Part shown: positions 1 through 5,912 of the stretch, in pieces | Layout: the number at the start of each line of letters is the position of its first letter | Position numbering within the stretch: position 1 is the first letter of the stretch | NCBI GenBank assembly: GCA_017577485.1 | Contig: PKRI01000022.1 | Coordinates: 1 to 33,921, forward strand | Source of the DNA: Bacillota bacterium | Lineage (GTDB): Bacteria; Bacillota; Sulfobacillia; Thermaerobacterales; RSA17 | Length of the DNA: 33,921 nt | Reading direction: 5' to 3' | Position numbers and translations under genes: made by a program | Notes under the pieces: generated by a model | The model's database searches: none | What the model was told of the DNA's origin: nothing | The model's input: only the letters and a program-made list of their open reading frames with translations

Positions 1-205
1 ATGTGCGCCTCTCCACGCCACGCGAACTCACGCTCCAGCAGGAGCGCGGTATCCACTTTGGGCTCGAGCCAGTAAAGGCCGATCCCGAAGCCGGCCACGG
101 GTCGGACCGGGCGGCGCCGGAACGGGCGCAGGCGTCGAGGAGGTCCGGGAGCAGGAGAAGGAGGGCTGCGGTGCGCGGTAGGATGGCTCGCCTCGGGTGC
201 TTCAC
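1..205 (-). CDS. partial hypothetical protein with hydrophobic N-terminus, runs off the left edge
   Basis: A minus-strand reading starts at GTG (203-205) with a strong GGAGGT ribosome site 9 bases upstream (214-219). The N-terminus is basic and then strongly Leu/Ala-rich (residues about 3-26), like a signal peptide or anchor. Near position 100 the plausible coding frame seems to change. In the -1 neighbouring frame the translation continues as GFGIGLYWLEPKVDTALLLE, which reads like real protein, whereas the original frame becomes Ser/Arg/Trp-rich. This suggests a one-base indel in the CCC run near 99-102, either a sequencing error or true decay. The C-terminus lies outside the window. I do not recognise the family. 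Confidence 0.35.
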   Translation of the reverse strand, partial: MKHPRRAILPRTAALLLLLPDLLDACARSGAARSDPWPASGSAFTGSSPKWIPRSCWSVSSRGVERRT

Positions 206-298
206 CAATTAGAGACCTCCATGCGCTGTCCCTGGTCGTTGTTCTTGCGCCCGCGTCCGGACACGACGCTCCCTGTTGCGCTCCATGCGGCTAAGCTG

Positions 299-350
299 TG
301 GATCGGGAAACGGGAATTCAACCGGCGACCTTCTCGTTAACAACTAGTGC
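299..350 (-). pseudogene. degenerate tRNA 3' half (tRNA-Gly-like)
   Basis: Positions 301-335 match 541-575, the 3' half of the intact tRNA-Gly, at 29 of 35 bases by my count, in the same orientation and exactly 240 bp away. The T-arm, variable region and acceptor strand are recognisable, and a CCA triplet is encoded at 299-301. The T-loop motif is disturbed, the anticodon region (loop with GTT) differs and no matching 5' acceptor strand is seen. It is therefore not a working tRNA. It could be a decayed tRNA or an attachment-site copy left by an integrated element. Confidence 0.5.
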
Positions 351-500
351 TGCCGTAAGCAAGGAGAGGCAGGATGCCAAGTGGGTCACATGCAGTCGCT
401 GGTACGCGGGGGCCCGTGATGAAAACCAAGCAAGGATACTTGTCGCGAGTGCTTCCGCCCGTTGCGTCCTCCGGCTCCGGTAGGACCCGTAAGGAAAGCA

Positions 501-534
501 AGAGCCGGAAAACCTTGTATGGCTTTCCGGCTCT
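501..534 (-). terminator. terminator hairpin downstream of tRNA-Gly
   Basis: Inverted repeat 501-514 / 521-534 (arms beginning AGAGCCGGAAA) with a 6-base loop. On the minus strand it follows the tRNA 3' end by 8 bases and is followed by a modest pyrimidine stretch (TGCTTTCCTT), so it is a plausible but not strong intrinsic terminator. Confidence 0.6.
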
Positions 535-541
535 CCACCTG

Positions 542-613
542 AGCGGGAGACGGGAATCGAACCCGCGGCCTTCTCCTTGGGAGGGAGACGCTCTACCACT
601 GAGCTACTCCCGC
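542..613 (-). tRNA. tRNA-Gly (anticodon CCC)
   Basis: The minus strand folds as a full cloverleaf of 72 nt. The acceptor stem is GCGGGAG/CTCCCGC with discriminator T, the D-arm is AGCTCAGTGGTAGAGC, the anticodon stem is TCTCC/GGAGA with loop CTCCCAA (anticodon CCC, reading GGG), and the T-arm contains GGTTCGATTCC. CCA is not encoded. U73 and the overall sequence are typical of bacterial tRNA-Gly. Confidence 0.96.
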
Positions 614-627
614 ATGGTGCATCATTG

Positions 628-657
628 AAATTACCACAGAGCCGGTGACGGGAGCAA
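628..657 (-). promoter_or_regulatory. possible promoter of tRNA-Gly
   Basis: On the minus strand, TAATTT (628-633) lies 18 bases downstream of TTGCTC (652-657), placing a start just ahead of the tRNA at 613. The -35 match is weak. The -35-like hexamer lies inside a 23-bp tandem duplication, so a second copy of it exists upstream. Confidence 0.35.
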
Positions 658-683
658 GCAAGAGCCGGTGACGGGAGCAAGCA
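638..683. repeat. perfect 23-bp tandem duplication
   Basis: Units 638-660 and 661-683 are identical; each begins AGAGCCGGTGACGGGAGCAA. The repeat lies between the divergent tRNA-Gly and the lipoprotein gene, just ahead of the latter's ribosome site. Confidence 0.95.
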
Positions 684-696
684 GGGAGGCTGAGCC

Positions 697-1623
697 GTGA
701 CGGGCGTGCGCAAGGCCGCAACTGCCATCCTGGCCGCGATTTCCGTGCTTTCGCTGGTGCTGGCGGCTTGTGCCGGGATGCTGGGTTCCGGCGGCGAAAC
801 GGCGGAGCGGATCCGCGAACTCGAGGCCCAGGTTGAACGCCTCCAGTCCGAACTGGAGGCCGCCCGCGCGGCCGGAACCGGCTCTTCGCCGGTAAACGAG
901 GAGCCGGCTCCTGGGTTCCGCCACGAGGACCTCGACGATCTGCCGGCCGACGTGCGGGCCTGGGTCGACGTGCATCGAGACTCCCAGGCCGGCATCGCCC
1001 GTACCTTCGGCGGACGCACCTACGTGCTGGTGGCCTACAACCAGGCCGGCGCCCCGCAGCACCGCGTGGCCATCGAAAACGTCTACCTGGTGCCGGGCAG
1101 CGGCGGCACCGCCGGGGCGGGCGCCGATGCCTCCGGTGCCGTCGTCGTCGTCAACGTGGCCCACGTGGACGATGCGGCCCGGGCGGAACCGGTGGCCGTG
1201 GCGTCCATCGACGCCGTCGACATCGAGCCCGACGGCTGGCGCTTCGATCTCATCGACCGCAGCCTGCCCCGGCTGTTCAACGCCCACGGGCTTCCCGACG
1301 CGACGCTGCCGGCCGGCTATACCGTCGTCGTCATCGACCCCGCGCCCGGTTCGGCGGTACCCGCTTCCTTCCACGTCAGAGGCTACGCCCGCAACCTGTT
1401 TGAGGCCAATCTGGTGGCCCGGGTCATGGACGGAGCCGGGCTGGTGGTCCTGGAACAGCCGACGACGGCGGCGGCCTGCTGCTTCGACTGGGGGTCCTTT
1501 GACCTGGCGCTGGAGGTGCCGCTGCCGGCGGGCGACGACTTCACGCTGGAACTGGGCGACTACGACATGGCCGACGGCCAATGGAAGGCCCGGCAGCGCA
1601 TGACGCTTCGTGTGGCGCCGTAA
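697..1623 (+). CDS. spore-type lipoprotein with PrcB-like and Gmad2 domains
   Basis: 308-aa predicted lipoprotein. A hydrophobic signal ends in a lipobox LAAC (residues 22-25), so the mature protein should be anchored to the outer face of the membrane at Cys25. Residues about 36-60 form a heptad-like coiled coil (ERIRELEAQVERLQSELEAA). The middle (about 105-135) has the pattern FGGRTYVLVAYNQ...VAIENVYL, resembling PrcB C-terminal domains. The last 80 residues (HVRGYARNLFEANLVARV...) match the Gmad2 immunoglobulin-like domain found in spore and germination proteins. The start is GTG at 697, with GGGAGG at 674-679. The domain reading is by eye. The role is probably in the cell or spore envelope, but the ligand is unknown. 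Confidence 0.85.
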   Translation: MTGVRKAATAILAAISVLSLVLAACAGMLGSGGETAERIRELEAQVERLQSELEAARAAGTGSSPVNEEPAPGFRHEDLDDLPADVRAWVDVHRDSQAGIARTFGGRTYVLVAYNQAGAPQHRVAIENVYLVPGSGGTAGAGADASGAVVVVNVAHVDDAARAEPVAVASIDAVDIEPDGWRFDLIDRSLPRLFNAHGLPDATLPAGYTVVVIDPAPGSAVPASFHVRGYARNLFEANLVARVMDGAGLVVLEQPTTAAACCFDWGSFDLALEVPLPAGDDFTLELGDYDMADGQWKARQRMTLRVAP

Positions 1624-1822
1624 CGGCCCGCGGGCGGCCCGTTCGTTTCACGACGATGCGCGGTGCACATTCCACCGTTTCAACCGAGAACGGTAATGCA
1701 GGCTCCTGCAGGCCGTGATTCACGCTGCGGGCGCCGGCGGATCGCTGGTCGCCGGCAGGCGCGCCGCCGCTGGCCGGACGCCCGATCTGGCTGGGCGTGC
1801 CCCGGGGGAGGAGACCAGTCCC

Positions 1823-2308
1823 GTGCTGCATGTGGCGGCACAAGTCATGATCGCCTTTCTGCTGCTTGTCTGGGGAAGCGGGCTGGTCTACCTCCTTCGG
1901 GAACTGCGGGCCCTTCCCGCCTCCGACCCGCTGGTGCAGGAGTTCCACACGCACCTCTACCGCGTGGGCTGGGGCACGCTTATGGCTCTGGTGCTGCTCA
2001 CCGCCGAACTGATCCTTGCCCATCACGCGCTGCAGGGACGTCCGGCAGGTTACAGTCCGGGCGCCCCCTGGATCCATGTGGCCGTGGCCCTGCTCGCAGC
2101 TTACCCCGCCGTTAACTTCGCCCTGTTCCTGCGGCGGCAGGGGCTGCGCCCGCATGCTGCTGCTCCGGCTTCAGCACCTGCAGGCCCAGGTGAAGCGGGA
2201 TCCCCTGACGGGCCTCCTCAATTACCGCGCGTTCTACGACGAACTGGCCGGCGCGGCGCTGCCCATGGCCCTGCTCCTGCTGGACGTGGACGATTTCAAG
2301 CCCTATAA
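1823..2308 (+). CDS. membrane part of a split diguanylate cyclase gene (three TM segments)
   Basis: From GTG 1823, with GGGGGAGGAG about 9-14 bases upstream, the frame encodes three hydrophobic spans: residues about 5-25, 50-70 and 78-100. A basic end FLRRQGLRP follows. After about 2145 the frame degenerates to Ala/Pro/Arg-rich sequence that is antiparallel to sense, while the next reading frame takes up a GGDEF protein. The natural product is most likely one protein, membrane sensor plus GGDEF plus GAF, broken by a +1 shift near the GGGG run at 2140-2143. Two overlapping genes remain possible. Earlier in-frame starts (for example 1715) give low-complexity sequence and were not used. Confidence 0.6.
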   Translation: MLHVAAQVMIAFLLLVWGSGLVYLLRELRALPASDPLVQEFHTHLYRVGWGTLMALVLLTAELILAHHALQGRPAGYSPGAPWIHVAVALLAAYPAVNFALFLRRQGLRPHAAAPASAPAGPGEAGSPDGPPQLPRVLRRTGRRGAAHGPAPAGRGRFQAL

Positions 2309-3311
2309 CGACTCCTTCGGTCACCAGGCAGGTGACCGGGTCCTGGCCGCGCTGGCCCAGTTGATCGCGGCCGAGGTCCGGGAGGGGGACCTGGTGGCCC
2401 GCTGCGGCGGCGAGGAGTTCGCCGTCATCTGCCCGCGGACGGACCAGGAAACCGCGCTGGCCCTGGCCGAGCGCATCCGCAGGGAAGTTTCCGGCCGCGT
2501 GCTGGGGCTTCGCAGGATCACCGTCTCGATCGGGGTTGCGGCGGCCCCAACCGAAGCGGAGCGCAGCGGCATCGTCCAGGCTGCGGACACCTGCCTCTAC
2601 ATGGCCAAGCGCCTGGGCAAGGACCGGATGTGCGCCCACGCCGCCGAAGGTCCCGCCCAGGGCACGTCCCCAGCGCCCTGTAGCGGCGGCATGCTGCCCG
2701 GGCCTGCCGGCGACGGCCAGGCCGTCCTCGAGGTGCTGCCGCGGCTGCTGGGGCTCTTTACCGCCTGCACGGGGGCCGCTGCCGGGTTCGTGGAGTGCGG
2801 CGACGATGCCGGCGGACCGGTGGCGGCGGTGCTGGGCACCACGGGGAAGACGGCCCGGCGCATCCTGGACGGGTTGGCCGGTGACGCCGGGGTCCCTCGG
2901 CCCTCGGAGCCGTACTGCCTGGACCTCAACAACATGAACGCCGAGGCCGATGCCCGGATCCCCTTCGCGTCCCTCATCGCCATACCGGTCATGGTCAAGA
3001 GCCGGCGGGTGTGCACGCTGTACCTGCTGTTCGACCAGCTCCGGCCCCTGTCGCCCCAGGTCAAAGCGGCGCTCAGGACCGCCGGCCGGGAGGCCGAGAG
3101 CCTGATTCTCACCATTACGGATCTGGAGGCCCGGGCGCTTCGGGACCGCTCGCCGGCCACGGGCCCGCTTTCCATGCGGGCCGGCCTCCCGGGCCTGCCC
3201 GGAGTCGAGGAGCGGTCGGCGGGACAGGCGTTCCGCCTGCCCCTGCACGCCGGCCTTGACGTCCTCCACTGGATCGAGCGCTTTGCCCTGGTCCCCATCG
3301 CCCCGCCGTGA
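2154..3311 (+). CDS. GGDEF diguanylate cyclase with C-terminal GAF-like domain
   Basis: From ATG 2154 the protein has 385 aa. A short helix (LQHLQAQVKRDPLTGLLN) leads into a complete GGDEF domain with GGEEF at residues 85-89. The product-inhibition site RxxD (R76-D79) lies five residues before it, as in feedback-inhibited cyclases. Metal and substrate residues appear present (LLLDVDDFKPYND). An enzyme of this type makes cyclic di-GMP from two GTP. Residues about 185-345 look like a GAF sensor domain (RIPFASLIAIPVMVKSRRV). No good ribosome site precedes ATG 2154, which favours a frameshifted continuation of the membrane segment upstream over an independent gene. Confidence 0.8.
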   Translation: MLLLRLQHLQAQVKRDPLTGLLNYRAFYDELAGAALPMALLLLDVDDFKPYNDSFGHQAGDRVLAALAQLIAAEVREGDLVARCGGEEFAVICPRTDQETALALAERIRREVSGRVLGLRRITVSIGVAAAPTEAERSGIVQAADTCLYMAKRLGKDRMCAHAAEGPAQGTSPAPCSGGMLPGPAGDGQAVLEVLPRLLGLFTACTGAAAGFVECGDDAGGPVAAVLGTTGKTARRILDGLAGDAGVPRPSEPYCLDLNNMNAEADARIPFASLIAIPVMVKSRRVCTLYLLFDQLRPLSPQVKAALRTAGREAESLILTITDLEARALRDRSPATGPLSMRAGLPGLPGVEERSAGQAFRLPLHAGLDVLHWIERFALVPIAPP

Positions 3312-3391
3312 CCCCGCCCAACCCGCCCGCAGCGGCCGGGCCCATACCCGACGCAAGGGAACGGCCGGCCGGCTGCGAACCCTTCAAGAGT

Positions 3392-3412
3392 GCCCGGGCT
3401 TTCGGCCCGGGC
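3392..3412. other. GC-rich hairpin between the GGDEF gene and the Lon-like gene
   Basis: Arms GCCCGGG (3392-3398) and CCCGGGC (3406-3412) with a 7-base loop and no T-run. It lies 24 bases ahead of the ATG of the protease gene, so it could affect mRNA processing or leader structure. It is not a standard terminator. Confidence 0.4.
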
Positions 3413-3435
3413 GCCGCGAGGGGGAGAGCGCCAGC

Positions 3436-5910
3436 ATGACCGCTGCAAACGGCGATGCGTACCGCGTGCCGGTGGACCAACTGCGGCGCGTGTGCGATCC
3501 CGATGCCTTCGACTTTGAATCCACCGCCGAGGTGCCGCCGCTGGTGGGCATGGTGGGCCAGGAGCGGGCCGTGCGCGCCATGGAGTTCGGCCTGCGGGTC
3601 CGCAGCCCCGGATACAACATCTACATGTCCGGCCCGCCGGGTACCGGCAAGACCACCTACGCCCAGACGGTGGCGGCCCAGGCCGCCGCGGAGCAGCCGG
3701 TCCCCAAGGACTGGGTGTACGTCCACAACTTCCACGAGCCCGACCGGCCCCGGGCCATCGCCCTGCCCCCGGGGTGGGGACGGCGGCTGCGGGCCGACAT
3801 GGACCGGCTCATCGCCGACCTGCGCGAGGACCTGAGCAAGGCCTTCGACAGCGATTACTACGAGGAGCAGCGCCAGCAGGTGGTGCGGCAGTTCCAGGAG
3901 CGCAGCGAGCAGGTCCTGGAGAACGTGGACCGCGCCGCCCGCGCCCAGGGCTTTGCCCTGCGCCGGGTGGCCACCGGGTTCCTCACCATCCCGCTGCGGG
4001 CGGACGGGGTGCCCATGACCCCCGACGAGTTCAACCGCCTGCCGCCGCCCATCCGTGCCCACCTCGAAGAGCGCAGCCGCGAGGTCCAGGCCCAGGTCAG
4101 CGAGGCCATCCGCCGCCTGCGGGCCATCGAGCAGGAAGCCCGCAGCGAACTGGAGCAGTTGGAGCGGGCGGTCGCCATGGCCGTGGTGGATCCCATGATC
4201 GACCAGCTCAAGGAACGCTATCGCGGGATCCCCGAGGCGGAGGCGCTGCTGAAATACTTCGACGACGTCCGGGAGGACGTGCTGCACCGGCTCGACGATT
4301 TCCGCGCCACCGAACAGGAAGAGGCCGGGCCCGTGGCCATGCTCAAGGCGCTGGCGCGGGGCCCGGGCGACAACGGTTTCAACCGCTACCGGGTCAACGT
4401 CATCGTCGACCACAGCCGCACCAAGGGTGCGCCGGTGGTGGTGGAGCCCCACCCCATCTACTACAACCTGGTGGGTAAGCAGGAGTACGCCGGCGCCCCG
4501 GGCCAGGCCGTCCGCACCGACCACACCATGATCAAGGCCGGCGCGCTGCACCAGGCCAACGGCGGCTACCTGATCCTGCAGGCCCGGGACCTGCTCAGCA
4601 GCCCGGCCTCGTGGGACGCCCTGAAGCGCGCCCTCAAGACCAAGGAGATCCGCATCGAGGCCATCGGCGAGGAGTACCGGCTGGTGCCGGTGCGGACCAT
4701 CCGGCCGCAGCCGATCCCGCTGGACGTGAAGGTCATCCTCATCGGCACGCCGTCGCTGTTCTACCTGCTGCACGAGGTGGACGAGGACTTCCGCAAGCTC
4801 TTCAAGATCAAAGCCGACTTCGACGTGGAAATGCCCCGCACGCCGGAGACCATGATGCACTACGCCATGTTCATCAGTTCCCTCTGCCGGCGGGAGGGGC
4901 TGCGCCACTTCGACCGCAGCGCCGTGGCCCGGGTGGTGGAACACGCCTCGCGCCTGGCCGACGACCAGGAGAAGGTGACCACCCGCTTCAACGAGGTGGT
5001 GGAGATCCTCTACGAGTCGGCGGCCTGGGCCGAGATGGAGGACGCGCCGCTGGTCAGCGCCCGGCACGTGGAGAAGGCCATCGAGGAACGAACCTTCCGC
5101 AACAACCGCATCGAGGAGAAGGTCCAGGAACTGATCGCCCGGGGCAAGATCCGCGTGGAGACCGAGGGCGCCGTGGTGGGCCAGGTCAACGGTCTCTCGG
5201 TCAGCTGGGTCGGCGACCACGAGTTCGGGCGGCCGTCGCGGATCACCGCCCGCACCTACGTGGGCGACCGCGGCCTGGTCCACATCGAGCGCGAGGTGGA
5301 GATGTCGGGGGCCATCCACGACAAGGGCGTCCTGACCCTGGCCGGGTATCTGGGGGCCCAGTACGCCCGGGAGCGGCCCCTCAGCCTCAGCGCCAGCATC
5401 ACCTTCGAGCAGTTGTACGAGGGCGTGGACGGCGACTCGGCCTCCAGCGCCGAGTTATACGCCCTGCTTTCCAGCCTCTCGGGGGTGCCGCTGCGCCAGG
5501 ACCTGGCGGTGACCGGCTCGGTGGACCAGTTCGGCCGCATCCAGCCGGTGGGCGGCGTCAACGAGAAGATCGAGGGCTTCTACCGGGCCTGCAAGGCCCG
5601 CGGCCTCACCGGCACCCAGGGCGTGATCATCCCCCGCCAGAACGTGGACAACCTGATGCTGCACCCCGAGGTGGTGGAGGCGGTGCGCCAGGGCAAGTTC
5701 CACATCTACGCCATCGACCACATCGATCAGGGGCTGGAACTGCTGACGGGGATGCCCGCCGGCGAGCCCGACGAGGAGGGCCACTTCCCGCCGGACACCA
5801 TCCACGGGCGGGTGGCGGCGACCCTGGCCGCATACGCCGAGGCGGCGGCCGAGTACGGCGGCCGGCGGGGCGGCGGGCCGGGCGAGGGAGACCAGGGCGG
5901 TGACGACTGA
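3436..5910 (+). CDS. Lon-like ATP-dependent protease (AAA_32 / LonB-like)
   Basis: 824 aa. This is an AAA+ protease with a C-terminal Lon proteolytic domain (COG1067 type). Walker A GPPGTGKT is at residues 66-73. A long helical insertion follows, with many Glu/Arg heptads at about 120-330. The protease domain carries GDSAS with catalytic Ser668 and the VNEK motif with Lys711. Their 43-residue spacing equals that of E. coli Lon (Ser679/Lys722). There is no N-terminal Lon substrate domain and no visible membrane anchor, so a cytosolic enzyme is likely. The start ATG has GAGGGGGAGAG about 8 bases upstream. An in-frame upstream extension gives Arg/Pro-rich sequence and was rejected. polA begins two bases after its stop, so the two are probably co-transcribed. 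Confidence 0.93.
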   Translation: MTAANGDAYRVPVDQLRRVCDPDAFDFESTAEVPPLVGMVGQERAVRAMEFGLRVRSPGYNIYMSGPPGTGKTTYAQTVAAQAAAEQPVPKDWVYVHNFHEPDRPRAIALPPGWGRRLRADMDRLIADLREDLSKAFDSDYYEEQRQQVVRQFQERSEQVLENVDRAARAQGFALRRVATGFLTIPLRADGVPMTPDEFNRLPPPIRAHLEERSREVQAQVSEAIRRLRAIEQEARSELEQLERAVAMAVVDPMIDQLKERYRGIPEAEALLKYFDDVREDVLHRLDDFRATEQEEAGPVAMLKALARGPGDNGFNRYRVNVIVDHSRTKGAPVVVEPHPIYYNLVGKQEYAGAPGQAVRTDHTMIKAGALHQANGGYLILQARDLLSSPASWDALKRALKTKEIRIEAIGEEYRLVPVRTIRPQPIPLDVKVILIGTPSLFYLLHEVDEDFRKLFKIKADFDVEMPRTPETMMHYAMFISSLCRREGLRHFDRSAVARVVEHASRLADDQEKVTTRFNEVVEILYESAAWAEMEDAPLVSARHVEKAIEERTFRNNRIEEKVQELIARGKIRVETEGAVVGQVNGLSVSWVGDHEFGRPSRITARTYVGDRGLVHIEREVEMSGAIHDKGVLTLAGYLGAQYARERPLSLSASITFEQLYEGVDGDSASSAELYALLSSLSGVPLRQDLAVTGSVDQFGRIQPVGGVNEKIEGFYRACKARGLTGTQGVIIPRQNVDNLMLHPEVVEAVRQGKFHIYAIDHIDQGLELLTGMPAGEPDEEGHFPPDTIHGRVAATLAAYAEAAAEYGGRRGGGPGEGDQGGDD

Positions 5911-5912
5911 CG

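Noticed and set aside
374..628. Plus-strand small frame across the tRNA-Gly gene
   Set aside because: It overlaps a complete tRNA on the opposite strand and has no ribosome site.
1715..1822. Upstream start for the membrane part of the diguanylate cyclase
   Set aside because: The extra residues are Ala/Gly/Arg low complexity, while GTG 1823 has a strong ribosome site directly ahead of the first membrane span.
3115..5319. Minus-strand open frame of 734 codons antisense to the Lon-like gene
   Set aside because: Composition is His/Val/Gly/Leu-rich with no recognisable domain, and the sense strand carries a full protease with catalytic residues.
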